A stretch of DNA of 64,000 bases, taken from contig JADNYJ010000117.1 of the NCBI GenBank assembly GCA_015501075.1, positions 1-64,000 on the forward strand, read 5' to 3'. Source of the stretch: Gymnopilus junonius. Taxonomy: Eukaryota > Basidiomycota > Agaricomycetes > Agaricales > Galerinaceae. The first letter of the stretch is position 1; each line of letters begins with the position of its first letter. A program made the translations under genes and the position numbers. The notes below the pieces were generated by a model. That model saw only the letters and a program-made list of their open reading frames with translations, searched no databases and had not been told where the DNA came from. Positions 36,585-50,076 of the stretch are shown here, one piece after another.

Positions 36585-37196
36585 TGGCTACAATAAAACT
36601 CCAAGCTCAAGCCTCATCGAGTCTTTTCAACTTGTCGAACCGAACAAGGCCCGGTCGTTATCACCATGCCCATAACGTCCACGTCCACGTTCCACCCCAC
36701 AAAGACATTAAAGCTTTGAAAGCAAAGATTATGGCCGCCGTGAAGGCGCTGTGGGTAGCCGAGTTGAGTGTATCCATTGAACAGTACCGACGAGCAGACG
36801 AGGTCCTCTAATCTCCCTCGTTCGACACTTTCAAGGAACAAGCTGGGAAAGTATCCGTGAGTTTGTTTTATTCCTTCCTCGATTTGTTATTATATGACCT
36901 CATTAGTACTCCGATGTAATAAAGAATGCTCAAAGCCCCAACCCAGCTTCTCTGCCCATTTCCGACTTTTGTTGAATCCTTCTTGAATTTCTTGACGTCC
37001 CTAATCTTCTTGGCTTTGATTTCCGGCAAGAATCTCTCCAGCTCGATCCAGCTTTACATTATAAAAACGATGACAGGACATACCTGCTAGTTCATGTAAG
37101 ATCGACGTACTAATTGTCGATGCTTTCAGTATGGAAGAAGAACCTGGAAAGTCTGCATCTGATGGCAGTAGGCAGGTGGGATGCGTCTTAGTTCAA
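36585..37196 (+). pseudogene. broken DUF4419 gene copy (duplication copy 1)
   Basis: This is a degenerate copy of the DUF4419 gene at 39785. The leader (CCAAGCTCAAGCCTCATCGA), the start region (CATGCCCATAACG...TTCCACCCC, then AAAGACATTAAAGC) and the motif EQYRRADEVL are recognisable. A TAA at 36809-36811 replaces the CAA of the intact gene (EILQSSF). About 0.7 kb is deleted after 36850, so the sequence jumps to the intron and second exon (AATGCTCAAAGCCCCAACCC). It ends at the duplication junction, where the intact gene reads CAGTTCAAGCTCTGG. Homology extends upstream to about 36000. Confidence 0.8.
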
Positions 37197-37460
37197 GGAA
37201 TCCTGTAGTGACGCAGCGTCGGTGAACCACTGCGCCACACACCAGTATGCAACTAATCGGTCTTTTAAATATGTCTACCCTCTCATTGATCTGTGGCTTT
37301 AGCAAATTTCGAGGTGACTATCGGTCTCTTCATGTTCAGAACTTCCGTCCGCGATAGGTCTACTCGCTCATTTGGACACAAACTTCTGGACAAAGTATTT
37401 CCAATATTACGTTCCACTACATTGTTTGTCTGATCTATTGAACCTCTATTGTAGCTACCA
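37194..37460 (+). pseudogene. truncated GH76 3' remnant (duplication copy 2)
   Basis: The sequence matches GH76 from 34174 on: KESCDDAAS region, the 34229-34286 intron, the IFKG segment and the GIWTKHLQYY exon (here ACTTCTGGACAAAGTATTTC), then it jumps to the 3' flank (TTTGTCTGATCTATTGAACC). There is no start, signal peptide or active-site part. It is the left end of the second duplication unit. Confidence 0.75.
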
Positions 37461-38915
37461 ATGTGTGTCTCCTTCGTCATTCATGAATTCGTTCCAGACC
37501 GGGTCGTTCTTTCCATCTTCTCCCGGTACTTTAAATAAGAGGTCTGGGTCAATGGTTGATGAGGATGGTTCACCTGACCCGGTGTTATCATTGGTAGGCA
37601 TACTAGGAGCAGGGGTGTTCTGACGGCTCGGCCCTTCGCTTGAGGCCCTCAGGCTACGTTTTAGGTATTCAGCCAAATCAGTGACTGAGCTCTCGGAAAC
37701 CTGTTGGAGGAACCACTTGGGAAGGGTGTTTATATCTCCTTCATGCGCATTGGCAGGTACTTCCGCTGTAGAAACTGGAGGTTTGGCAAACTGTGTAGAT
37801 TGTCCCCCGGTGGTAAAGGCACTTGGAGGTAAAGAGGGACCAGAGTGTGTTACAGGGCGCGGAACGGTATCCCAAGGAAAAAGAGAAGTATTCATAATAA
37901 CTGACGAACCTTCAAGAAGGCCCTGAGAGATTAAATTATCGAGCTCGCGCATCATCAAGGCGAATCCTTGTGCGGCGATGCTGTACATATTTTTCACAGG
38001 TGCCCCTGAACCTGCATCGGACGGCGTCGATACAGTGATCTTGAGTGGCATTGAATTATATATTGTCAGCGAGGGTGTTATTAAGTGCACGTCTGGCACA
38101 CAAGTCAGAGTGTGTGTTCCCATCAGCTCCGATTCCTAGGTAAGGTATGTATTAACATTGCGGAATGGTATAGTTCAGTCAAAATCTTACAAAATTTGGG
38201 AATATTGGAAGAAGGTCCAGATTTCCATAGGCGAAAGCATTTTCACGATGTGCCCACAAGGCACAAGAGCCCATATGCCGACGTTCTTTGATTCTATATT
38301 TCTTATGTATGTCGGATAAAATAGCATGCCGAAAAGGTGCGACCAGCCCAGTCGAGTTAAGCCCAAGACGGAAAGACTTTTGAAACAGGGCATAAAGAAA
38401 GGCTTGGCCACGCAGGTCCGCTTTCTGATATCCACGTCGCGCTCGATGAATGAGAACTCATGAAAAGTTAGACGTGTAGCACAATCAGACAAAAACACAA
38501 GTTGCATACCAGAAGGTTAACGTCGTTCAACAACACTCGCAGTTCTCCTCGAACGTCTTCTGAAAGCTGCAGGAAAAAGTTAAGTCGAACGTCAATATTA
38601 TAATAAGCAATCCCTGATCATGCAATAAATCAAGCTGACCCTGCCGGAAATATTTTCTGGGAAAGGGAGGGTCGAAGTCTGGTGAAAAAGCAAGATGACT
38701 AGACAGTAAAATGTGGTGAGTAGAAACGTACCCAAAACTTCCGAAAATATTCGATGGTAAGCGATTCCGCCTCCAACCGTTTCGCTTCCTCGTCCTAGTA
38801 ACGTTTTATCAGGAGGCTTTATTGTATTTAGTGCAGAGACCGTCTCGAACCATGTCAGAAGTTCCATCCACGGGAAATAAAGTGTCCAAACTAAGACCCA
38901 GTGGCTGAGCACCAT
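37455..38915 (-). CDS. unknown protein, copy 2 of a duplicated gene
   Basis: Paralogue of 34773-35990, better preserved. From the 5' side: KTLLGRGSETVGGGIAYHRI|FSEVLG, TSTLPFPENISGR, LSEDVRGELRVLLNDVNLL, FSFIERDVDIRKRTCVAKPF, CFKSLSVLGLTRLGWSHLFG and IESKNVGIWALVPCGHIVKM. The last exon reads NSMPLKITVSTPSDAGSGAP through a Ser/Pro/Thr-rich part to LPKWFLQQVSESSVTDLAEY and DDEGDTHW-like terminal residues before the stop at 37455. Introns are short and canonical. The first ATG (38915) gives a hydrophobic Trp-rich N-terminus that I cannot verify. Function unknown; no catalytic motif seen. Confidence 0.55.
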
Positions 38916-39784
38916 TAATGAGAGATGGAGAAAGATAGTTGGCCATATTTTAATTTGTGAAGGGCGCGGTTTTTGGAATCAAGTAGCCTCGGAGTGGTGG
39001 AAGAATGAAAGAGAAAGTAGGGAACATGGGTGCCGAGTGCCATTGTTCTACATATAGTCAGGATAACGTGATCATGAGGATGGGAAATTTTTGGTAAACG
39101 ATAAATACGAGGGCCACTGTAGAAGCTTAGCACTTGCAGGATATCAATAACAACATGGTAATCGACGCTGGTTGTTCAAGCCAGAGTTGAGCCAGAGAAG
39201 CAATTAAAGCCACCAGAGTAAGTTTAACTAAAACCAAAATGTTATCCTTAAGATCGAGAAGAGTTGTGTTTCCTAATTCACACTTTCGTAGCCTGAGTGA
39301 AGCAGAAAAAAAAGCCTGAAAGGCAACGGCAATCACCGGCGATGCCCAATTTGGAGGTTGCTCCTCTTTTGTCCAGCTGTTTGCATCTTCACGTGATGTG
39401 TGTTTGCTGATCGCGGCAATGGGCGGGTCCACTCTCCGAGAGCCTCATTTTCATTTCTGATCCTTTCAATTTCCTAGTGCTGACAGTCTGGAACCTATCT
39501 AGAACAGGTAAAGGCGTATTATTACGCAAATAATCTTGCTCATGTCATATCTTCAGCAGTGTATGACTTCCAACTGAAGTTGAAACGTTGAAGGTTCCAT
39601 GTCGACCTGGAGCTCTGTCACGTTCCGAAATAGTGGACCATTCTAAATGCCTTCTATTAGTTTTCCACCCTTTGGTCCTCGTGCAGACCTCGTGAACTAC
39701 GACATAGGGTCGTGGATACCATAAGACTCCAACCCTGATCGATTCTTTTCAAATTGTACCGAACAAGGCCTAGTCTTTACCACC
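38916..39784. other. intergenic, duplicated upstream flank of the DUF4419 gene
   Basis: The stretch is co-linear with 36000-36580 (shared segments such as GATGCCCAATTTGGAGG and CCTCTTTTGTCCA). It therefore carries the DUF4419 promoter region in both duplication units. No TATA box is obvious. Confidence 0.55.
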
Positions 39785-41400
39785 ATGCCCATAACGTTCC
39801 ACCCCGCAAAGAAGGACATCAAGGCCTTTGAAAGCAAAGACTATGGCCGCCGTGAAGATTCTGTCGGTAGCCAAGCCGAACGCATCCTCAAAGGAGCGTG
39901 TTACGAACAATACCGGCGAGCAGACGAGATCCTCCAATCCTCCTTCGACACTTTCAGCAGACAGTCCCAGGAACAAGTTCAAGAATTCATCCCGCTGACG
40001 AATGGGTTCGTACATACGGTTCTGGAAGCGTACAACAACCACCGCGCGCTCGTCATCCGCCCAGATGATGTCTGGCTGGCCATCCTCATCCAGTTCAATA
40101 TGTTCGTCAACGGCAATGCCGAAGTACTCCGTTCCCAATTCGTACTGCACGAAGGGAAGAAAGAGCTTACGGTGACTTACGTCGGAGACGTTCGCAAGGT
40201 GGACTATGGCGAGCTGGCGCACAAGATGACCACGGAGATTGAGAAGAACGTCACTGATCCTGTATTGCGCGATTGGATCTTGCCCGACTTCAGCACGACG
40301 GAGACGAACGATACGATTGTGTGTTCAATTGTGATGATGGCGACTATGAAGGAATATTTTTCGTACAAGTTCATGCTCCTTTGTGGGATACCGAAGGTGA
40401 CGCTCCAGGGAGAGAAGGAGGATTGGGAAAAGATCTTATCGAGGCTCGAGAAGCTGAAGGAGTATGGGTTGCAGACGATCGCGTGGTATCATTTGCTCCA
40501 CCCTGTTACCTCCCGTTTCGTCAGGGCATTCGATGCCCCAGATGCACAGGAGAATTTGGATTTTTGGCAACAAGTATGTCACTATGAAGGTGGGGGCAGT
40601 GGGCCGACGTGGCTCTCTGGCTGGATCACAGCTTTCTGTGTATTTGATCTCAAAGGAGCGTGGATGGGAAACAAGTTCAAAGGGGTATGTTCGTTTTTAC
40701 CCTCTCTTCAATTTTATTTTTTGTACGACTTTACTCATACTCTGATGTAATCCAGAATGCCCAAAGCCCCAACCCTGCTTCTCTTCCCACCTCTGACTTC
40801 TTTTCCACCTTTCTTGAAGTCCCTCCTGTCGTTGCCGATCCTTTTGGCTTTGATCCTCCGCGAGAACCTCTTCAGCTCGACGGAGCTTTATATCATAGGA
40901 TCGACGACAATGACGTACCTGCTGGTTCATGCGAGGTCGACGTACTAGTCGTCGATGCTTCCAGCACGAAAGAGGAACCTCGGGAAGTCTGGTGTTTGAT
41001 GGTAGCAGGGCAGGTTGGGATGCGTCTCAGTTCAAGCTCTGGGGCCATTGGGGAGGGCGCTCCCCTTAATGCGGACGACAAGAAAGATACGGTGCAGCCT
41101 GTTGCCGGGTGGTGGATGTTTACAAAGTTGTTTGAGGGCGAGTACAGGGATGAAAGGGTGAGAGAGGGTTCACGGCAGAGTAGTTTCGTTCAAGGCCCTG
41201 ACGATGCTTTGGATCGTCCAGACCCAGACGAGATGGTCGCGGCCGTCATAGAACCCGGTCAAGAGCCTAAAGAAGTACGCGTAAAAGAAGAACATGCGCC
41301 GGAGCTAGCCAGTCAACCCCAGCAATCTCAGCAATCGCAGGAAAAGGAAAAGGAAGAGCCAAGTCATGGTGCAGGTTGCTGCAAGTGCGTTCTTATGTGA
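39785..41400 (+). CDS. DUF4419 protein with C-terminal CaaX box
   Basis: An intact two-exon gene of 514 residues (intron 40685-40755). The conserved DUF4419 block opens MPITFHPAKKDIKAFESK. It continues with EQYRRADEILQSSFDTFSRQ, FIPLTNGFVHTVLEAYNNHR, ALVIRPDDVWLAILIQFNMF, DPVLRDWILPDFSTTETNDT, SYKFMLLCGIPKVTLQGEKE and WLSGWITAFCVFDLKGAWMG. The family is common in mushroom fungi and has no assigned reaction. The tail is acidic and Gln/Glu-rich and ends HGAGCCKCVLM. CVLM fits a farnesyl-type CaaX box, and the two cysteines before it could be palmitoylated, so membrane anchoring is inferred. A similar tail closes the NACHT gene at 55156-57869. A broken copy is at 36.6-37.2 kb. The start is the only ATG preceding the conserved block. 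Confidence 0.85.
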
Positions 41401-41906
41401 TGTTACGCTGCTTTGTCTTGTCGTGCATACTGTACCAAGAAATTTTAATTGGATCGTGTCGGATGTTAACCCTATTTTTTCTGAGGGCGAAGAGAGCTCA
41501 GGCGAAGATAAGTACTTCGCCCTCGACCCAAGGAGATGTGATAAGAATTTTGAAAAAGAGAAAGGAGAGGCGATAAGATAAGTCGTGGACTATTGCCACC
41601 GATCTGGTCACTTGGAAGGGGCGAAATAAGCTACAAATCTATTTGAGCTGCGAGCCTATTCTTTCATTCAGACTCGCAGAAGGTAACTCTGGCATGAGAA
41701 AAGGAGAGAAAGTAAAGGTCATGCGGAGCAAAGGCAGAAGAATCATCCTTCATGATCCTTCCGATAACATCTTGCAAGCCTTGGACGGCGCCATGGCCGG
41801 CGATGGCACGCGTTATCATCCATTTTGAACCCTCATCCAATAAATAGTTCCTCCTCCATGCTTATTCTCGATCTCCTTACTTCCCCCCATCATCCCTCTT
41901 CACACT
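41401..41906. other. intergenic region upstream of P5CDH
   Basis: About 500 bp: 3' end of the DUF4419 gene and the P5CDH promoter (CCAATAAATA near 41836, about 70 bp before the ATG). No gene seen. Confidence 0.45.
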
Positions 41907-44101
<2,195 letters not shown>

Positions 44102-44541
44102 GGTTTTGAGGACTGAGTCTTGGAGGAGAGGATAGGGTGATGAACGAGAATGAAAAGATGCATACTTCGCGGACAACACATTGTACTTTAAAGAAGACTT
44201 GAAAAGGTTTGATTTGAGCTCAAATAAGGTTTAGTGGGCGCTAGAGACACACTAAAAATAGATGGTGGAATACGGAGGAACGTAAGTCGCCGTCTGAGAC
44301 AAAAGACAAACATGGTTTCGCTTCGACCAACACTTCTTTCTGGAATTACGATAACACATTTCCTTGTTATCTGAATGAGCTTGGGTCATTGAGATGGAGA
44401 TGGTTTCTCTACACAACTCTTGCTATCTAGTGGATAGCATGAATTACATTACGACCATTATTACGCAATCAAATAAGAGGCCAACCTTTGATTTTCTGGT
44501 GAGTTAAACGTCCAATATCCTTCTTCTTTTTATATTGATAT
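44102..44541. other. intergenic region
   Basis: The 3' flank of P5CDH and about 300 bp of AT-rich DNA. No supported feature. Confidence 0.4.
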
Positions 44542-45252
44542 TCCTACCTTCAGCCGTCAGACATAGATAGACTGACTGACGAAGAGATACTCAAGCTCAG
44601 GGAAGAAGCACACAGGCTGCCGGGTGAATTTGCCCATCATATCCGTCGACTTTCACCCAACACAGTCTTAAAAGTAGCCGACAACTGGGTCGAAGATCCT
44701 CCTGACGTACCAGACGTCAACACCCTCAGACTCGTTTTCGAACGGACGACGATCCCAGTTCTTTGAGTCCGGCGCGTTCTTGTGTCTAGGGATTCTAGGG
44801 ATGGTGATCGGTATTACATCGTCATGGATTATATCAAAGGTCGAACGCTCTTTAAAGCCTGGCCTACGTATTCTTTGTACCGCAAATTTATGGTCGCTTG
44901 GTCTCTTCGCAATTACGTTCGCCAACTTCGTCGCTTGATGGCTCCTACTTCTACGACTCCACCGGGACCAATCAGCGTCCATGGAGCCTGTACTTGCGAC
45001 CTTACTTCGCTTATTGGACAACAGAACCTTCGTGGACCTTTCGAGTTTTATTCTGACTTTGTGTCACTCTTCAATACAGCATGGAGTTCGGCAGTCAAGC
45101 ATTCGAAAGCTCCCCAAAATCATCCGTCAAGAAAGGAACAGTTTGAAGATCTGGGGCCCCAGACGCTCGTTCTCTCGCACCTCGATATAAACCCACGGAA
45201 TATTATCGTTGATGACGACGACAGACTTTGGCTTAGGTTGAACCAGAAGTAG
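44542..45252 (+). pseudogene. APH/protein-kinase-like fold gene, 3' truncated, with nonsense codon
   Basis: This belongs to the aminoglycoside-phosphotransferase-like kinases that are numerous in mushroom genomes. Readable parts are LTDEEILKLREEAHRLPGEF, SPNTVLKVADNWVEDPPDVP, LRLVFERTTIPV, then TGA at 44764-44766 where VPRVRRV would be expected. It continues RYYIVMDYIKGRTLFKAWPT, FMVAWSLRNYVRQLRRLMAP and the catalytic loop LVLSHLDINPRNIIVDDDDR (Asp and Asn present). The following IDW...WSGFYP...WFEY segment is absent; the frame ends LWLRLNQK. A matching C-terminal piece lies at 54.5-54.7 kb. The substrate is unknown. Confidence 0.7.
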
Positions 45253-46139
45253 GAGCTATCGACGTTGAAGTTGCAGTCAAAGTCGAAGTCGGCTGCAACT
45301 GATTCCGAATCCTCAGACCCGCAGACGCAAAGGGCGTAAAATGCATATCCTCCTCGACGGCTTCTTCGCCCGAGCTGTAGACTCGGAACTCCTAAAAAGT
45401 CTCAACGACGAGTTTGAGCGGCCTCAGATGCGTTATTTTCATGCATGAGGATAGGGATGAGAAGAGGATTTGGATGGGTGAGTGGTGTTACAGCTGAGGT
45501 TGGGTTTGGGAGTGATACTGGGATTGGGGTACTGGAGATGGGGAGGAACCTGTATGCCTGTCATAGGGTTCTGAAGAAGATAATGGAGAGGGGAGGAAGA
45601 GAGAATAAGCTCAATATACTTGCGACGGGTTTAAGTGGCTAGATGAACGACTTACCGGGAGAAACACCAGCTCTCGCCCAATTTCTGCAAATTGGCGTTC
45701 TGCACCCTCATTTGTGCGGTAAGCTTCCGCGGCTCTGGTCGTTTATACGAGTCGAATTGCCTAGAGTTAGCATCGATCTCAGTCAGCTTCATGATAATGA
45801 GGAGCAAACTAAGACAGAAAAAGGCACGCACCACAAATCTTCAGTGCACCTGCGTTTCCCGATCCCTCCAGTCCGGCACTCCAATACGTCGTAGACTGTA
45901 GTTTCGACTCGCACAAACCCTCTTCGGGATGAGCAAGCCTGCGCTATTGGGAAAAAGACTTCAAAGTCTGGACAAAATTCTACATGGAAAAGATAGGATA
46001 AATAAGACACCTACGAGAAGAAGGGCCAGAGAACATACCACAATCCGAATTTCATATTCAAGAAACCATCAAACGCTTCTCTCGGTGCTGTAGCCAAGCT
46101 CGTCTATCTTGTTTCCTCGGTATTGATCGCTATTCGTTA
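45253..46139. other. relic-rich stretch without an intact gene
   Basis: The + strand near 45335-45450 reads HILLDGFFARAVDSELLKSL followed by stops, which looks like a decayed exon of unknown origin. Nothing else is interpretable. Confidence 0.35.
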
Positions 46140-46489
46140 TTACGAACTATCAGCTGCGATTAAACAGGAGAAGTACAAGCGATTCTCAATATGTACCTGC
46201 TGTAAGTCCGTACAAGGAGTGGATGTAACACCAAATGCGGATGGTCCTGATCCACTGAACGCGCTGAAGGCCCCAGAGGCAGGTTTAATAATGGACGTCG
46301 AGGACGGTGGAGGCGCCTGTCCGAAAGCTGAAGGTTGACCGAAGGCTGGCTGGCCAAATGCTGATGTGGTGATGGTAGATGGTTGCGAAGGTTGTCCGAA
46401 AGCTGAAGTAGTAGCAGACTGTAATTGACCAAACACTGACACGGGAGCGGAAGTGTTCTGTGGTTGGCCAAACCATTGTCAATGACCAA
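46140..46489 (-). pseudogene. FG-repeat nucleoporin fragment (AMO1/NUP42-like)
   Basis: A minus-strand frame of about 100 codons carries phenylalanine-glycine repeats: FGQLQSATTSAFGQPSQPS, TTSAFGQPAFGQPSAFGQAP, ASGAFSAFSGSGPSAFG. The SAFGQP style matches the gene at 50.6-52.8 kb on the same strand. No start, zinc finger or C-terminal domain adjoins it, so it is either a stray piece of that gene or a remnant of another copy. FG segments line the nuclear-pore channel. Confidence 0.6.
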
Positions 46490-47380
46490 GATAGCTAACC
46501 TGGATGCGATACTTCACAACCGACCTTCCTCCGCATTACCAGATACACCTTGCCAGCCAAATCGTGCAGATCTCTGGCTGATATCTTTGTAACGCCGCTC
46601 TTTGCACTTCTTCGCTTGGCATGGTTAAAGTTGGCAAGGGTCTTGTAGGGTTCACAGCGATGAACAAACGGCGAGAATAAGGTAGTTTATTTACTTACGT
46701 AATACACTACCCTCCACTCAGATCAAAACCTCTCGCTTTGCCCTCACTTGCGGTCAGCTTTTTCATCGTCCCATTCTCAACCTATTCTTGCTATGCATAT
46801 GAGTACCGAGTATCTGTGACTCCTATAAGAATATGACGAGGCTGCGTCCATGACCCTTTCAGAATGCAAGGTACCAAGGGCTTCAACTTAAAGCGGTATC
46901 ATTCAACTATCAAACTTCTCGCTGTGTTCAACATAGTCATCTGGGCCTGAGCGGCTTCTATTGGATGAAAGGCCGTTTAACTAGTGCCTTATCAAGCATC
47001 ACTAATACGCAACTGCAGTTCATTTCCCGTGGTTTTCTGCCCCCGATATCTTTCGTGTGGGGCTGAGGGTTGGGAGGAAAGCTGAAGAGACCTGTCATTG
47101 CGCAGCTGGTCAGGCGTTCAAATCAGCGCGTGCTTTGGTGAAGCAAGGCAGAAGCAAGGCTACCATGTCGCACACATTCTAAAAATTACTGCAAGCCCTG
47201 CAGGGCATGATTGGAAAAGGTCTGTGTAAGTATTACAACGGCTTGAAATAAACACTTCCAGTTATATTTACAGCTCCCTCAATGAAAGCACCTTGGTTCC
47301 ATACTTTCACTGAGGCACCGTCCTTCCTAAGCTTCCCTCCCAAGGCTCCTCTTCAACATCTCATAAATTTTAATCACTCT
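46490..47380. other. intergenic region with a possible decayed exon
   Basis: The minus strand at about 46670-46495 reads YKTLANFNHAKRRSAKSGVT and DLHDLAGKVYLVMRRKVG, which looks protein-like but is isolated and unidentified. The rest, 46.7-47.4 kb, shows nothing. Confidence 0.35.
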
Positions 47381-48557
47381 ATGGCTGAAACCACCAACAG
47401 CCAAAATTTCTTTTGGGGTAGTGTCTTTTTCAAGGTCCGTCTTATCTCGATCTTGAGTGCTTATCATGTATCGATGCTCATCGATGCCCCGCAATCCGTG
47501 CTACTCATGCACGCCAGGTCGAGCAAACCCTGTTCTGCGTTCCTCGATGTGAATTCGAACAGTCCTCTGAAGTCTTCGAGAATATGTTCCTCTTCCCATC
47601 TGAAAATCCTGAAGGCCATACTCAGGAACATCCTATCGTACTTGAAGGGTATAAGGCAGACGATTTCACTTGCTTGCTAAATGTCATGTATCCTAGGTTA
47701 GCACTGGACTCCTAACCCTTCGACTTTGGTTCCTACGCTAATATATTCTGTCTTCCAATGTTTCGTAGAGCCAAATCTCTGATCTCTGGTACGAGTATCA
47801 ATCTGCACTTGCAAAAGGAGGAATGGGTGAGCATGTTAAAGCTATCAACCATCTGGAGTATGACCAAGGTGAGATGAATATCGCGAAGTCCAGGTCCTCT
47901 CCATATCAGTCTGATAATGCATTTCGTGACTAGATTCGCGAATATGCCATCCATAGGTTATCGACTAATGTGACCTTGACGGCGGTCGAAAAATTTCATC
48001 TAGCAAGGGCTCATAAGGTCGTAACCTGGTTCGAAGAAGGACTGAAGAGTTTAGTGAGTGGCGACTACAAGTTGACGCGTGAGGAAATGACTACCCTAGG
48101 ATGGGAAACCAGCGCTCTTATTCTCTGGATCCGGACTCAGTTTCAAAGCAACACAAATGATGTTCTCCATTTCAGAAAAGAGTCGATTAAATGCTCTAAT
48201 TGCTTCTCTCAGTCGAGTCTATTCAACAATGATACTATCTGCTACAATTGTGATGCATCGCTTGCTGCAGATGAAGAACTCAGTTTCTCTGGCACTGGTT
48301 CCCCATCTGGCTCGAATTTAGATCGTATTGTCTCCATCAGAGGGATAAAATGCGGCCGATGCTCTGGGAACTCATTCTACTCCTTTTCCACCATCCAATG
48401 CAACTCTTGCTCCTGCAGCATCACTCCGAAAAGTAATGTTAGAGTCACCCCGAAGAACTCATTGGACAACATGATAAAAGAGGTATTCGGAACGGAGATA
48501 GAGAACTGTCGATGGCCATGGTCCACCTCCGTAAACATGGAGCAAGGAGTGGCTTAG
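47381..48557 (+). CDS. BTB/POZ protein with tandem zinc knuckles, copy 1
   Basis: The BTB domain starts MAETTNSQNFFWGSVFFK and, after an intron (47435-47518), continues VEQTLFCVPRCEFEQSSEVF, HPIVLEGYKADDFTCLLNVM. Further introns lead to SLISGTSINLHLQKEEWVSM, LKLSTIWSMTK and IREYAIHRLSTNVTLTAVEK. The C-terminal half has two zinc-ribbon-like units with CxxC pairs: IKCSNCFSQSSLFNNDTICY-NC and IKCGRCSGNSFYSFSTIQCN-SC. BTB proteins often act as dimers or CUL3 adaptors; function here is unknown. It is a tandem paralogue of the next gene, in the same orientation, 395 bp away. The start is the ATG just before the FFW motif typical of mushroom BTB proteins. Confidence 0.78.
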
Positions 48558-48952
48558 TATACGTAGGTTAGTATTGGTGTCCGTCGTCCAAATGTATGTT
48601 CCTGTTCTTCTCTGAAGAAATCCAAAGTTGCATTTCATGTTCACACCAGCATATGAACTTTTGAGAATGAGGGGTGTGTAGGGTTACTGGGGAGGTCCAG
48701 ATTGTACTTAATCGACCAGCTTCCGATGACCAAAGTATCTACAGATCAAGTTCCGAATTCACTTATTACCTGTGAAATAAATAGTTGCCTCGATGCTTGA
48801 GATACTTCGTTTATGTAAACGTATGATTATCGGCAGCTGTGAGAGGATCATTCTCTCACAAGGATTCAATTGCAGTCCCGCACTCTCTTTCAAGAATTTA
48901 CCACTATTCACCTCTAGAGTTTTGATTTAACTCTTGACCCCATCCATCATCC
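48558..48952. other. intergenic region between the two BTB genes
   Basis: About 395 bp, AT-rich, 3' flank plus promoter. Nothing recognised. Confidence 0.4.
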
Positions 48953-50076
48953 ATGGTTGACGCTGAGCATAATATGAACTTTCTTTGGGACCTCGTTTTC
49001 TTCAAGGTCTAGTTACTCTCTTATCTATGGGCACCTATCGTATCAATGCTCATACCAGCATTAACATCCTGTGTAGGTTGAAGAAACGATCTTTGCTCGA
49101 CCACGCGGGGAATTTGAACGATCCTCTGAAGTATTCGCAGACATGTTCCGACTCCCTTCTGGAAGCCCTGAAGGCCGTGATAAAGAGCATCCAATCATCC
49201 TCGAAGGATATAAAGCAGAAGAATTCAACTGTTTATTGAAGGTGATGTATCCAACGTTAGTGCCCTCTCGTAGCCCCTTTATATGTCTTCAACTTGGCAA
49301 TTCACTCCTACCTTCAATTTCAGATCCTATTCCTTGATTTCCGGCACAAACATCGACTTGCATTTGGTAAAGGAAGAATGGATCAGCATACTGAAATTAT
49401 CAACAATTTGGAATATGAGCCAAGTGAGATCAATTAAGAAGCAGTATCCTCAGTTGCTAACCGTTCATTAATGCCTCCCTAGATTCGGGAGTACGCCATC
49501 CACAGGCTGTCGACTGACTTAACCTTGGTGCCAATTGAAAAGATCCAACTGGCAAGGGCACACAAAGTTTCTAAGTGGTTAGAAGAAGGAATCGTCAGCT
49601 TGGTGAATGGTGATCACAGGTTGACGCGCAAGGATCTGCCTACGCTCGGATATGATATGGCCGCCTCGGTCCTTCTGATCAGGGATCAGTTACCTCAGTC
49701 CGGGGCACTGCAAATCAACAAAAATTCGATCAAGTGTGCAAAATGCTCGTCCTCTGACACCTTACTGAAGGGCAACCATACTTGTCATAACTGCAGGCGA
49801 ATCTTGGTTGAAGACGAAGAATTCAGTCTTCTGCCTGGTTCAATAGTCGCTGGGATTCCTTCAGAACAGCTGGTCAGCTTTGCATCAATTCAATGTAGTA
49901 GTTGCAACAGTGCACCATTCTATGGCATGGCTAACGTATACTGCTCTGACTGCAGATCTTGCACAAATTATTATTCTAATGTTAGAGTGGCACCGAAGAA
50001 AATGAGGGATGAAATGATCAAGGAGATATTTGGAGCAGAATTTGAAGAATACAAATTAACCACCCACACAGTATGA
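48953..50076 (+). CDS. BTB/POZ protein with tandem zinc knuckles, copy 2
   Basis: Paralogue of the preceding gene with identical exon layout. The reading is MVDAEHNMNFLWDLVFFK, VEETIFARPRGEFERSSEVF, HPIILEGYKAEEFNCLLKVM, SLISGTNIDLHLVKEEWISI, IREYAIHRLSTDLTLVPIEK. The two CxxC-containing units are kept (IKCAKCSSSDTLLKGNHTCH-NC and IQCSSCNSAPFYGMANVYCS-DC). It ends IFGAEFEEYKLTTHTV. All junctions are canonical and the frame is intact. Conservation of the cysteine pattern between diverged copies argues that both knuckles bind metal. Confidence 0.78.
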
